The notes under the pieces: generated by a model | Told to the model about the DNA's origin: nothing | The model's input: only the letters and a program-made list of their open reading frames with translations | Databases searched by the model: none | Made by a program: the position numbers and the translations under genes | Shown here: positions 27,839 to 36,612 of the stretch, in pieces | Layout: each line of letters begins with the position of its first letter | How positions within the stretch are numbered: position 1 is the stretch's first letter | Assembly: GCF_014645375.1 (NCBI RefSeq) | Contig: NZ_BMLT01000004.1 | Coordinates: 306,734-370,733 of the forward strand | Source: Marinobacterium nitratireducens | GTDB lineage: Bacteria > Pseudomonadota > Gammaproteobacteria > Pseudomonadales > Balneatricaceae | DNA: 64,000 nucleotides | Direction: 5' to 3'

Positions 27839-28524
27839 GCCGGCAGCTCCAGCAGGCGACGGTAGTCGCGCTCGGAAACCGGCTCGAAACGTACCCGGTC
27901 GCCGACGCCGATGCGCAGATGCGGCGGCACCTCGGGGTCGAACATCGCCAGCGGGCAGCGCCCCAGCAGGTGCCAGCCGCCGGGCGACGCCTGCGGATAG
28001 ACCGCGGTCTGGCGCTCGGCCAGCGCCACGGAACCGGCTGGGACCCGGGTGCGCGGCGTGTCACGTCGCGGCGTGGCAATACGGGCATCGACTTCGCCGA
28101 GATAGCCGAAGCCGGGACTGAAACCGATAGCGAATACGCGATACTCCGGCGAGGCATGCAGATCGATCAGCTTGCCCACCGTCATCCCATGACGCTCGGC
28201 GAGTGCCTCGAGGTCTGGCCCCACCCGAGGGTCGTACCAGACCGGCAGCGTCACCAGCCGGCCGGCTTCGGTCGCGGCGGCGCCCTCCAGATCGTCGAGC
28301 AGCGACTCGAGGCGCTGGCCAAGCGCCGTCGCGGTGTCTCGTCTGAGGTCGAAGCTGAGCAGGATAGAGGCGTAGGACGGTACCAGGTCGGTCACCACCG
28401 GGGCCAGTTCCTGACGAATAAGCGCCGCGGCCGCCGCCACCCGCGCCGAGGTCGCGGCGTCGGCCCGCTCCCCCAGCAGGATCAGCAGGCTGTCGACCGA
28501 CGCCAGACGGATCTCAGGTTTCAT
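27835..28524 (-). CDS. pxpB: 5-oxoprolinase subunit B
   Basis: A 229-residue KipI/PxpB-family protein with IRLASVDSLLILLG at the N-terminus, GFSPGFGYLGEVDARIATPRR in the centre, and the C-terminal TAVYPQASPGGWHLLGRCPL block. With PxpA and PxpC it degrades 5-oxoproline formed from damaged glutamine or glutathione turnover. It overlaps pxpA by 11 nt and pxpC by 4 nt. Confidence 0.93.
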   Translation of the reverse strand: MKPEIRLASVDSLLILLGERADAATSARVAAAAALIRQELAPVVTDLVPSYASILLSFDLRRDTATALGQRLESLLDDLEGAAATEAGRLVTLPVWYDPRVGPDLEALAERHGMTVGKLIDLHASPEYRVFAIGFSPGFGYLGEVDARIATPRRDTPRTRVPAGSVALAERQTAVYPQASPGGWHLLGRCPLAMFDPEVPPHLRIGVGDRVRFEPVSERDYRRLLELPA

Positions 28525-29248
28525 CGATCAGCCTGCGAATCTGACGAAGCACACCGATTCCGGCCTCGTTGTCGCCGTGAACGCAGAGGGTGTCGGGGGC
28601 CAGCGGCAGCGGCTTGCCATCGACCGACAGCAGCACACCGTCCCCCGCCAGCCTGCGCACCTGCTCGAGCACCGCGTCCGGGTCGTGCAGCACGGCGCCG
28701 GCCTGCGAGCGCGGCAGCAGCAGGCCGTCGCGGTCGTAGGCGCGGTCGGCGAACGCCTCGAACAGCAGCTCCACGCCGACAGCGGCAGCCATGTCCTGAT
28801 AGTGCGCGTTGCGCGCCGTGGCCTGAATCATCAGCGGCAGTCCGCCGCAGACACCCTTTGCCGCCTCCATCAGCGCCCGCATCAGCCGGTCGTCCCGCAT
28901 CATGTCGTTGTACAGGGCACCGTGCGGCTTGACATAGCCGACACGGCTGTCGCGGGACTCCGCAATCGCCTGCAGCGCACCGACCTGATACTGCAGCATG
29001 CAGGCAGCCTCCTCGGGACTGCAGGCTATGCTGCGCCGGCCGAACCCTACCAGATCCGGATACCCGGGATGGGCGCCCACCTGCACCGAGTGCGACCGTG
29101 CCAGCTCGACGGTACGCGCCATGGTCAAGGGGTCGGAGGCATGAAAGCCGCAGGCGATATTGGCCATGTCGACCAGCGGCATGGCCTCGGCATCGAAGCC
29201 CATGGTCCAGCTGCCGAAGCTCTCACCCATATCACAGTTGAGTTTCAC
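28514..29248 (-). CDS. pxpA: 5-oxoprolinase subunit A (LamB/YcsF family)
   Basis: A 244-residue LamB/YcsF-family protein beginning LNCDMGESFGSWTMGFDAEAM and carrying ANIACGFHASDP, GAHPGYPDLVGFGRR, YVKPHGALYND and LCVHGDNEAG, the conserved metal/substrate-binding segments. First gene of the pxpA-pxpB-pxpC operon. Heptamer repeats lie ~57 bp upstream of its start. Confidence 0.95.
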   Translation of the reverse strand: MKLNCDMGESFGSWTMGFDAEAMPLVDMANIACGFHASDPLTMARTVELARSHSVQVGAHPGYPDLVGFGRRSIACSPEEAACMLQYQVGALQAIAESRDSRVGYVKPHGALYNDMMRDDRLMRALMEAAKGVCGGLPLMIQATARNAHYQDMAAAVGVELLFEAFADRAYDRDGLLLPRSQAGAVLHDPDAVLEQVRRLAGDGVLLSVDGKPLPLAPDTLCVHGDNEAGIGVLRQIRRLIDET

Positions 29249-29304
29249 GATCAGCTCCCAGTCGTCGATTGAAGGTTTGGGTCGTGAGTCCTAGCTGCAC
29301 ATCG

Positions 29305-29325
29305 CTCACCACTTACCATTAACCG
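29305..29325. repeat. Heptamer repeats (CTTACCA type) upstream of pxpA
   Basis: CTCACCA, CTTACCA and TTAACCG in 7-bp phase; the middle unit is the reverse complement of the unit after talB. Weaker and shorter than the 9416 array. Confidence 0.5.
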
Positions 29326-29472
29326 CCATTGTATCCCCTGCAACCACTTTGACGCCCAAAATGCGCTTTCGTCTCAAATGGATAGCCATAATCGACCGTA
29401 CATTGACCACCCTTTCCCCAGCGACTATTTACTTAAGGCATCACTTTTGCGCAACCTCGGGCCCCTGCCGAC

Positions 29473-31698
29473 ATGTTCTCACCCCTGACGGTCACCCTCG
29501 TCGTCCTGTCATACATGGCCATTCTGTTCGCCACCGCCCAGTACGCCGAAAAAAAGGCCGAGCTGCGGGGTCCCAAGGCGCACGGCCGCTGGATCTATTC
29601 GCTGTCGCTGGCGGTCTATGCCACCTCCTGGACCTTCTACGGCAGCGTGGGCCTGGCCAGCCAGTCCGGGATGCTGTTCTTCGGCGTCTACATCGGCGCT
29701 CTGCTGGCGGTGGCATGCTGGTGGGTCATTCTGCGGCCCATGGTCGCGGCCAAGGAAACCTTCCATATCACCAGCATCGCCGACTTCATCTCCACCCGTT
29801 ACAACCGATCGCAGGCCATTGCCGCGGTGGTGACGCTGATCGCACTGATCGGCAGCCTGCCTTACATCGCCCTGCAGCTGGAGGCCGTGATCAGCTCGTT
29901 CAACCTGATCACCACCGGCGGCAGCGACGCCGGCATCGGCGGCTTGACCGGACTGCTGGTGACCCTGCTGATGGCGGTGTTCACCATACTGTTCGGCGCG
30001 CGCCGGCTGGACCCCACCGAGCGCCACCCGGGCATGGTCACGGTACTGGCCATCGAGTGCCTGGTGAAACTGCTGGCCCTGACCGCCATCGGCCTGTTCG
30101 TCACGCTGTCGATCTTCGGCGGGTTCGGCGAACTCAGCGAGCGACTTCTGTCCGGCGATCTGCAACATCTTACCCGCTTCCAGAGCGACCGCGGCGACGG
30201 TTTCACCTGGCTCACCTTCATCGTGCTCAGCTTCGTCGGCGTCCAGCTATTGCCCCGGCAGTTTCACGTTGCAGTGGTGGAAAACCCGGATCAGGGCTAC
30301 ATCAAGACCGCCATGTGGCTGTTTCCCACCTACCTGATACTGATCAACCTCTTCGTTCTACCGATTGCAGGCGCGGGACTGATCAGCGAAATCCCACCGC
30401 AGCTTGCGGACTTCTACGTACTGCTGGTCCCGCAACAGGCCGGCGAGCGCATGCTGACGATGCTGACCTTCCTCGGAGGCTATTCGGCGGCCACCGCCAT
30501 GGTGCTGGTCACCACCATGACGCTGGCAACCATGGCGTCGAACCATTTACTGCTGCCGCTACTCGAACGCACCCCCGGTCTGCGCCGGGCAAGGGGTTCG
30601 CTGCTGCAGGTGCGCTGGATCCTGATTGTGCTGATCCTGCTTGCCGCTTACGGGTTCGCGGCGGAGTTCGGCGACGCCTACCTGCTGGTCACCATCGGCC
30701 TGTTGTCCTTCGCCGCCGTGCTGCAGTTCGCACCGGCAATGTTCGGCGGCATGTTCTGGAGCCGTGGCAACAGCGCCGGCGCCCTGGCAGGATTGTGCGG
30801 CGGCTTCTCGATCTGGATTTACACCCTGGCCCTGCCCACCTTCGTCCGCCAGGGCTGGATCGACACCTCGTTTCTGAACCAGGGCCCGCTGGGACTGCAC
30901 TGGCTGCGCCCCGAGGCCCTGTTCGGCCTGGAGGGGTTGCCGGGCCTGAGTCACAGCGTATTCTGGTCATTGCTGGTCAATATCGGACTCTATGTACTGG
31001 CATCGCTTCTGTACGAACCGCACAAGAGCGAACGCACCCTGACCAACGAGTTTCTGGCGTCGATGCGCCCCAACCTGCAACGTTACCGCGCCCGCTCCAC
31101 AGGTCTCGAGGCCTATATCGAGCTGGCGCCGAAACTGGCGGAAGCACAATCCCTGCTCGGCAAGTACTTCAGTTCCGACAAGGCGGAGCTGGCCATCCAC
31201 GGCCTGTCGCAGGAGCTTGGCATTGCCGGCAAGAGCGAAATCACCGTCATCGAGCTGATCGAATTCCACCGCATGCTCGAACACGTGCTGTCCGGCGCGA
31301 TCGGCGCGGCCAGCGCCCACCACGCCATCGAAACCTCGATCCGCTACAGTGACCGGGAGGCGTCCGACCTGAAGGCGCTATACAGCCACCTCGTCAGCGA
31401 ACTGCAGGGACAGCAACTGGCCTCACAGGACACCGGCAGCAGCGGCAGGGATCATGCGTCGCGGACGGATCAGTACGGCATGGTCGGCGACCTTCAGAGC
31501 ACCATCGAGCAGCTGGAGCGCCGACTGGCGGAGCAGCAGGAACAGATCGCAGGACTGGAAGCCAAGGTCGAGGAACGCTACGAGGAAGTCTTCCGTTACC
31601 GGCTCGAAGCGCAGAAACTGCAGCAGGAAAACGACCTGCTGCGACGTGAACTCGGCGCCCTGGGGGCGCCGGTAAGCGGCGAGGATGGCCCGCCCTAG
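29473..31698 (+). CDS. SLC5-type transporter fused to STAC domain and coiled coil, no kinase
   Basis: A 741-residue membrane protein. Residues ~1-510 form a sodium:solute-symporter (SLC5/SSS) domain of ~13 helices, including RWIYSLSLAVYATSWTFYGS and SIADFISTRYNRSQAIAA. Next comes a STAC-like segment (~540-630, LEAYIELAPKLAEAQSLLGKY to EHVLSGAIGAASAHHAI), then a heptad-rich coiled coil (~675-730). In CbrA-type sensors the same SLC5-STAC module leads into PAS and histidine-kinase domains; here the protein ends after the coiled coil, so it may signal through a separate partner. Solute unknown. The reading is uninterrupted, so loss of the kinase is not a frameshift within this gene. Confidence 0.85.
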   Translation: MFSPLTVTLVVLSYMAILFATAQYAEKKAELRGPKAHGRWIYSLSLAVYATSWTFYGSVGLASQSGMLFFGVYIGALLAVACWWVILRPMVAAKETFHITSIADFISTRYNRSQAIAAVVTLIALIGSLPYIALQLEAVISSFNLITTGGSDAGIGGLTGLLVTLLMAVFTILFGARRLDPTERHPGMVTVLAIECLVKLLALTAIGLFVTLSIFGGFGELSERLLSGDLQHLTRFQSDRGDGFTWLTFIVLSFVGVQLLPRQFHVAVVENPDQGYIKTAMWLFPTYLILINLFVLPIAGAGLISEIPPQLADFYVLLVPQQAGERMLTMLTFLGGYSAATAMVLVTTMTLATMASNHLLLPLLERTPGLRRARGSLLQVRWILIVLILLAAYGFAAEFGDAYLLVTIGLLSFAAVLQFAPAMFGGMFWSRGNSAGALAGLCGGFSIWIYTLALPTFVRQGWIDTSFLNQGPLGLHWLRPEALFGLEGLPGLSHSVFWSLLVNIGLYVLASLLYEPHKSERTLTNEFLASMRPNLQRYRARSTGLEAYIELAPKLAEAQSLLGKYFSSDKAELAIHGLSQELGIAGKSEITVIELIEFHRMLEHVLSGAIGAASAHHAIETSIRYSDREASDLKALYSHLVSELQGQQLASQDTGSSGRDHASRTDQYGMVGDLQSTIEQLERRLAEQQEQIAGLEAKVEERYEEVFRYRLEAQKLQQENDLLRRELGALGAPVSGEDGPP

Positions 31699-31724
31699 CA
31701 GCTAGCGAGCCGCTAAAGCGGGTC

Positions 31725-31750
31725 ATCGGCGCCCGATACCGGGCGCCGAT
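31725..31750. terminator. Hairpin between convergent genes
   Basis: A perfect 11-bp stem ATCGGCGCCCG/CGGGCGCCGAT with loop ATAC, placed midway between the SLC5-STAC gene and mscS. It lacks a T-run but is well placed as a shared terminator. Confidence 0.6.
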
Positions 31751-31764
31751 TACCACTCACGAGA

Positions 31765-32580
31765 TCAGCCTTCGTCCTTGTGCAGATGTACGTCCATCTG
31801 CGGGAACGGGATGCTGATGCCTTCCTCGTCGAAGCGCAGCTTCACCTTTTCATTGGTATCCCAGAGCACGTTCCAGTACTCGGCGCTGTTGACCCAGGGA
31901 CGGACATTGAAGTTGACGCTGCTGTCCGCCAGCGCCGCCACCGCGACGACCGGCGCCGGATCCTTCAGCACCCGCTCGTCCTGATCGAGGATCTCGAGCA
32001 GGATGGCCTTGGCCTTGCGCAGGTCAGCGTCGTAACCGATACCGAACACCATGTCGACACGTCGCGTGGCACGCTTGGAATAATTGGTGATCACGCCGCT
32101 GTAGATGCCGCCGTTGGGCACGATGACCTCACGGTTGTCGCCGGTCCGCATCACGGTGTTGAAGATCGAGATATGCTCGACGATGCCGGCAACGCCGCCG
32201 GCCTCGACGAAATCGCCTTCACGAAACGGCCGGAATACGATCAGCATGACCCCGGCGGCAAAGTTCTTCAGCGAATCCTGCAATGCCAGGCCGACCGCGA
32301 GGCCGGCGGCACCGACCACCGCGATCAGCGATGTCGTATCGACCCCCAGCTGATCCAGCGACGCCACGATCACGACCAGCAGCAGCAACACATTGACGAT
32401 GGAGCTGATGAAGTTGATCAGCATCTTGTCGAGCTTGGCCTTGGCCAGTACCCGGCCCAGCACACTGACGACGATCTTGATGACGATGCGACCGACGATG
32501 AAGATGGCCAGCGCCAGCACGATATTGATCGCCCAGGGGATCGCATAGGCGTCAACGTAATCGGCGTAGAAATTTTCCAT
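31765..32580 (-). CDS. mscS: Small-conductance mechanosensitive channel
   Basis: A 271-residue MscS-type channel that opens under membrane tension to release osmolytes on hypo-osmotic shock. It has three N-terminal membrane helices; the pore-lining third helix is clear (VVGAAGLAVGLALQDSLKNF, with the Gly/Ala packing pattern), followed by the beta domain (FRPFREGDFVEAGGVAGIVE, PNGGIYSGVITNYS) and the C-terminal cage. Length is close to E. coli MscS. Single gene. Confidence 0.93.
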   Translation of the reverse strand: MENFYADYVDAYAIPWAINIVLALAIFIVGRIVIKIVVSVLGRVLAKAKLDKMLINFISSIVNVLLLLVVIVASLDQLGVDTTSLIAVVGAAGLAVGLALQDSLKNFAAGVMLIVFRPFREGDFVEAGGVAGIVEHISIFNTVMRTGDNREVIVPNGGIYSGVITNYSKRATRRVDMVFGIGYDADLRKAKAILLEILDQDERVLKDPAPVVAVAALADSSVNFNVRPWVNSAEYWNVLWDTNEKVKLRFDEEGISIPFPQMDVHLHKDEG

Positions 32581-32967
32581 ACTCTTACCTCTTGCTAAAG
32601 GATTCTCTACAGAATCACCACCGGGCCTTCCTTGGGGAGGCGCTGGACAGCACTCTGTCGCGCATGAGCGACGAAACAGGCGATTTCATGCCTGAATAGA
32701 CGCACATGAGCGACATAGAATAATAAAAGACCGCAGCTTGGCAACTGTCGGGGTTTCAAGAATTTTCTGGGGAACTATAATCGGGGACCTCGGACAAACC
32801 AGGCTGCAGGTTTCAGGTGACTGATTCACAGGTTCCAGCGCAGTTCTGCCGTTTCAGCGGAGCCTCCGACCTTCCCGCTCGCAGGGACAGCGACCGGTCC
32901 GAGCCTCCTAAAGGCCCGCTATTGAGGTGGGTATCAGGTAACTCAAGCATTAAGACCCTTCGATCCC
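32581..32967. other. Divergent intergenic region, mscS / SH3 protein
   Basis: About 390 bp with no gene. It holds the promoter candidate described at 32754-32781 and GC-rich imperfect repeats around 32800-32920. Confidence 0.45.
32754..32781 (+). promoter_or_regulatory. Promoter candidate for the SH3-domain gene
   Basis: TTTCAA (32754-32759), a 16-bp spacer and a perfect TATAAT (32776-32781). It would give a ~180-nt leader. Confidence 0.4.
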
Positions 32968-33564
32968 ATGACTAGAATTCTGGACTTCCGCGGCCTCAAG
33001 TATCTGGCCGCCAGCCTCACTCTCGTGGCCGCCCTGCCGGCCAGCGCCCAGACCGGGCACATCGCCGACGACGTCTATACCTATTATCACAGCGGCCCGA
33101 GCAACCAGTACCGCATCACCGGCCGTATCCGCAGCGGCGAGCCGGTGGAAATCCTCAAGCGCAACAGCGACACCGACTACGTGCAGATCCGCATGGAGAA
33201 CGGCAAAACCGGCTGGCTGCCGGGCGAGCATGTCGCCGAGGGTCCCAGCACCCTGGCACGCCTGCCGCAACTGGAGGAGGCCCTGAGCGAGAAACAGGCC
33301 ACCGCCAGCGAACAGGAGCGGGAAATCGATACCCTGCGCGCGGAACTGAACCAGCTGCGCAGCGAAACCCAGACCTACTCCAGCGAGCGCCAGGCTCTGA
33401 ACAGCCAGATCGAGGACCTCAACCGCCAGATTCAGAACATGGACGAGGGCAACCTGATGCGCTGGTTCACCCACGGCGGCCTGGTGGCGCTCGGCGGCGT
33501 ACTGCTCGGCCTGCTGGTTCCGTATTTTCCGAAAAAGCGCAAGCGCCGCGACGACTGGTTCTGA
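32968..33564 (+). CDS. SH3-domain envelope protein (YgiM / TIGR04211 type)
   Basis: A 198-residue protein: a signal peptide (to ~residue 28, ASAQ), a bacterial SH3 domain (~30-90; VYTYYHSGPSNQYRITGRIR, GKTGWLPGEHVAE), a coiled coil (~95-160) and a C-terminal membrane helix (GGLVALGGVLLGLLVPYF) ending in basic KKRKRR. This is the exact layout of YgiM-like proteins, presumed periplasmic and anchored by the C-terminal helix. Molecular role unknown. Confidence 0.88.
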   Translation: MTRILDFRGLKYLAASLTLVAALPASAQTGHIADDVYTYYHSGPSNQYRITGRIRSGEPVEILKRNSDTDYVQIRMENGKTGWLPGEHVAEGPSTLARLPQLEEALSEKQATASEQEREIDTLRAELNQLRSETQTYSSERQALNSQIEDLNRQIQNMDEGNLMRWFTHGGLVALGGVLLGLLVPYFPKKRKRRDDWF

Positions 33565-33598
33565 TCGCGTCGCACCGCCTCGGAGCAAGGAGGGGAGT

Positions 33599-33660
33599 TT
33601 GAATAATTGTTCACAAACCCTAAATTGCATGCCAGAATCCGGTTATCACCCACAATAACC
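33599..33660 (+). promoter_or_regulatory. nsrR-like gene promoter and operator candidate
   Basis: TTGAAT (33599-33604), a 16-bp spacer and TAAATT (33621-33626), followed by the inverted repeat GGTTAT(8 nt)ATAACC at 33641-33660, just before the ATG at 33677. The inverted repeat is a possible autoregulatory site. Confidence 0.4.
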
Positions 33661-33676
33661 AGGGTCTTGGTGCGTA

Positions 33677-34126
33677 ATGCAGCTCAATAAGCAAACCGAC
33701 TACGCGGTTCGAGTGCTGGTCTACCTCGGGAGTGCGGCAGACTCGGAACGCTGCACCGTTTCGGAAATGTCGGAAACGCTCGGCGTGTCCGCCAACAACC
33801 TGGCCAAGATCGTCAACCGGTTCGCCAACCAGGGACTGATCACCACGGTACGCGGACGCAACGGCGGTATCCAGATCAAGCGTGAGACGCTGGACTACCC
33901 CCTTGGCGAACTGGTGTCCATGTTCGAACCGGACTGCGAGCTGGCCGACTGCGACCATGCCAACTGCAACCTGGTCGAGCAGTGCGGCTGGCGCGACGTG
34001 CTGGCGGGCTCGCGCGAGGCGATGATCGCGCACATGAACCGATACCGGGTGCGTGACCTGCTCAAGGACCGCGCCTGGCTTAACCGGGTGCTGCGTCCCG
34101 GGCAGTCTTCAGCTTCCCCCTCCTGA
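33677..34126 (+). CDS. nsrR: Rrf2-family iron-sulfur regulator, NsrR-like
   Basis: A 149-residue winged-helix repressor. The N-terminus MQLNKQTDYAVRVLVYLG and the SANNLAKIVNRFANQGLITT helix match NsrR. Cys92, Cys97 and Cys103 show the C-x4-C-x5-C spacing that holds the [Fe-S] cluster of NsrR; an additional Cys87 precedes them. NsrR senses nitric oxide and controls detoxification genes. None (hmp, norVW, hcp) is beside it; a glutaredoxin follows ~140 bp downstream. IscR-type function is less likely from the cysteine spacing. Confidence 0.82.
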   Translation: MQLNKQTDYAVRVLVYLGSAADSERCTVSEMSETLGVSANNLAKIVNRFANQGLITTVRGRNGGIQIKRETLDYPLGELVSMFEPDCELADCDHANCNLVEQCGWRDVLAGSREAMIAHMNRYRVRDLLKDRAWLNRVLRPGQSSASPS

Positions 34127-34263
34127 CCCGATCAGTGTCCGATAGCAGTTGCCAATGGACACCATTGCTACTGCCAATTGGCGCGACCCTGTGCGCTCTG
34201 GTGAAATACTCTCCATCGATTCAGGGCGCCATCGTCGCGCCAGCATCCAACAGGAGTCCCCGA

Positions 34264-34506
34264 ATGGAGCGCATCACTATCTTTGGCCGCGCCGGTTGCG
34301 GTTACTGCACCCGCGCCGTTGAGCTGTGCGAACGACAGGCGCTGAACTACCGCTACGTCGACATCCACGCCGAAGGCATCAGCAAGCAGGATCTGGAAAA
34401 GACCATCGGCAAGCCGGTGATGACGGTGCCGCAGATTTTCAGCGGCGAGCGACATATCGGCGGCTACACTGAATTCGCCCGGGAAGTTGCCCAAGGCACG
34501 CATTGA
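34264..34506 (+). CDS. grxC: Glutaredoxin (GrxC type)
   Basis: An 80-residue dithiol glutaredoxin with active site CGYC (residues 12-15), the TVPQIF cis-Pro segment and GGYTEF. It reduces disulfides and glutathione adducts with GSH. The ATG at 34264 is chosen because AGGAG lies ~8 nt upstream and the product then matches the family length; the longer frame adds 43 unlikely residues. Confidence 0.9.
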   Translation: MERITIFGRAGCGYCTRAVELCERQALNYRYVDIHAEGISKQDLEKTIGKPVMTVPQIFSGERHIGGYTEFAREVAQGTH

Positions 34507-34566
34507 GGGCTAGTCTTTAAGCGACCCGCCGCTTTCAGCGGGCGCCAACGAGGGAGGACCCCAGCC

Positions 34567-34695
34567 ATGATCACCATCGCTATAGCAGCACTGGCAGCAG
34601 GCGCTCTGATACTGGTGCTCGCCCAGCGCAATCGCCCGGAGCCACGCCGCGTTCGCGTTCGCGTTCGCGATCAGGAACCCATGGATCGCAGATAG
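34567..34695 (+). CDS. 42-residue single-helix membrane peptide
   Basis: A short gene with an excellent ribosome-binding site (GGGAGGA, 8 nt before ATG). The product is one membrane helix (MITIAIAALAAGALILVLAQ) followed by a very basic tail with an RVRVRVR run, N-out or N-in undetermined. The Arg run comes from a tandem GTTCGC repeat. It lies 60 bp after grxC and may be co-transcribed. I do not recognise it. Confidence 0.5.
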   Translation: MITIAIAALAAGALILVLAQRNRPEPRRVRVRVRDQEPMDRR

Positions 34696-34745
34696 ATAAG
34701 GTAACCAGTTTACAGATGACAGTTAACAGTCCTAGCAGGCCCCGA

Positions 34746-34773
34746 CTGTTAGCTGTTAGCTGTTAGCTGTTCA
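34746..34773. repeat. CTGTTAG heptamer array abutting recD stop
   Basis: Four 7-bp units (CTGTTAG x3, then CTGTTCA). The last unit contains the recD stop codon. An inverted partial copy, CAGTTAACAG, lies ~20 bp further out near 34720. Confidence 0.8.
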
Positions 34774-36612
34774 CTTTCCCCCCCAAAGCCGGGCGGCGAG
34801 GCCGCTGGCCCGCTCGGTCCTCCTTGTAATCATCTGCTTGAGCTGCGCCTCGCGGGCGTACAGCTCGAAACCCTTGCGCGCCCGGGTGATACCGGTATAG
34901 AGCAGCTCGCGCGTCAACACCGGCGCATCCTCCGGCGGCAGCAGCAACAGGACCTGATCGAACTCGGAGCCCTGGCTCTTGTGCACCGTCATGGCGTAGA
35001 CGGTTTCATGCTCGGGCATGCGGCTCGGCAGCACCGGCCGCGGAGCGCCGCCCTGATCGAACCAGACCCTGAGCTCGCCGTCGGCGTTGGGCATGGCGAT
35101 GCCAATATCGCCGTTGAACAACTCCAGCGCGCGGTCGTTGCGCGTCACGATAACCGGCCGCCCCGGGTACCAGACGCCTGCCGGACGAATCAGTCCGGCA
35201 TCGGCCAGCCCGCGCTCGATGCGCTCGTTGAGACCGCTGACACCATAGCGGCCCTGACGCAGCGCACTGAGCAGCTGAAAACGCCCGAATGCCCCGAGCA
35301 CCGTCGCTGGCGACTGCCCCGCCGCCAGCGACGCCAGGTAGTCGCGATAGCCGGCCACGCAGCGATCGATCAGCGCCTGATAGTGCCCCTCGCCCAGGCG
35401 ATGCCATACGACATCGCCGAAGCCGCCGGCCCAGACCCTGGCGCTGCCGGAAACATCGCCGGCATTGACCGCCCGCGCCAGCCGGCCGATGCCGCTATCG
35501 GCGCCAAAGCGGTAGCTGGTGCGCAGCTGCGCCAGGGCGTCCGCGATCGGCGGCGCCCCGGCATCCGCCAGCGCAGCGGCGTTCAGCGCGCAGACCTCCT
35601 GCAGATACTCCGACTGGGCGACGCCGTAGCGCAGCTCACCGGACCAGCTGCAGATATCGCCGAGCACGCTGCCAGCCTCCACCGACGCCAGCTGATCCCG
35701 GTCGCCGATCAAAATCAGCCGGGCGTGCTCCGGCAATGCCGCCATCAGCCGGGCCATCAGCGGCAAATCCACCATCGACGCCTCGTCGACCACCAGCAGA
35801 TCCAGGTGCAGCGGATTGGCACTGTCGTGCCTGAAGCGCCGGCTACCCGGCACCACCCCCAGCAGACGGTGCAATGTCGAGGCTTCATCCGGAATCTGCG
35901 CCGCCACCTCCGGCGCCAGCTCGAGCCGGCCGCGCGCCGCGGCGATCGACTCGGCCATCCGCGCCGCCGCCTTGCCGGTCGGCGCCGCCAGGCGGATACG
36001 GGGCCGACGGCCGTCGGCGAGCTGCTGCTCGATATGCAGCGCCAGCAGCTTGATCACCGTGGTCGTCTTGCCGGTGCCGGGACCGCCACTGATGACCGCG
36101 AAACGGCGGCTGACGGCGACTGCCGCCGCCACCTGCTGCCAGTCCGGCTCATCACCGGTCACTGGAAACAGACGTGCCAGAGAATTGCGCACGGGGTCGC
36201 GCTGCAGCGGCACCGGCTCGCAACGCTGCAGCAGAAAGGCCGCCAGGTCGCACTCGAAGCGCCAGTAGCGATAGAGGTACAGCCGCTCCCTGTCCAGCAC
36301 CAGCGGGGTTTCGGCCTCACCGCAACCGAGCACGACGCCATCGGCGGAACAGGCGTCCAGGCCGTCGCGCGCAAGCCAGGGACGCAGCCGGTCCGCCGCT
36401 TCCGGCGGCAGCCCCTCGATCAGATCCGTTACCGACGACAGCGGCAGACAAACATTGCCGCGCCCAAGTTCGAAACTGGTCAGCGCCGCCAGCAGCAATA
36501 CCCGCGCATCCCGGCAACCGCCCGAGTGGTGCAGAAACCGGGCGAACTGAACGTCGAGCGACCGCAGGCCGCCGGGCACCACCGCCTGGCGAAGTTGTGT
36601 CAGAATTTCCAT
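34771..36612 (-). CDS. recD: Exodeoxyribonuclease V alpha subunit
   Basis: A 613-residue RecD, the 5'-3' motor of RecBCD. Walker A is ISGGPGTGKTTTVIKLLAL, Walker B LLVVDEASMVDLPLMARLM, and the C-terminal motif VHKSQGSEFDQVLLLLP is present. The ATG at 36612 shares one base with the recB stop (TGATG), showing translational coupling; the longer upstream frame lies inside recB. Last gene of recC-recB-recD. Confidence 0.95.
   Translation of the reverse strand: MEILTQLRQAVVPGGLRSLDVQFARFLHHSGGCRDARVLLLAALTSFELGRGNVCLPLSSVTDLIEGLPPEAADRLRPWLARDGLDACSADGVVLGCGEAETPLVLDRERLYLYRYWRFECDLAAFLLQRCEPVPLQRDPVRNSLARLFPVTGDEPDWQQVAAAVAVSRRFAVISGGPGTGKTTTVIKLLALHIEQQLADGRRPRIRLAAPTGKAAARMAESIAAARGRLELAPEVAAQIPDEASTLHRLLGVVPGSRRFRHDSANPLHLDLLVVDEASMVDLPLMARLMAALPEHARLILIGDRDQLASVEAGSVLGDICSWSGELRYGVAQSEYLQEVCALNAAALADAGAPPIADALAQLRTSYRFGADSGIGRLARAVNAGDVSGSARVWAGGFGDVVWHRLGEGHYQALIDRCVAGYRDYLASLAAGQSPATVLGAFGRFQLLSALRQGRYGVSGLNERIERGLADAGLIRPAGVWYPGRPVIVTRNDRALELFNGDIGIAMPNADGELRVWFDQGGAPRPVLPSRMPEHETVYAMTVHKSQGSEFDQVLLLLPPEDAPVLTRELLYTGITRARKGFELYAREAQLKQMITRRTERASGLAARLWGGK

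Noticed and set aside
29349..31352. A 667-codon plus-strand frame over the SLC5-STAC gene in another frame
   Set aside because: Arg/Pro/His-rich frame-shifted reading of the same DNA; the SLC5 frame has clear membrane helices.
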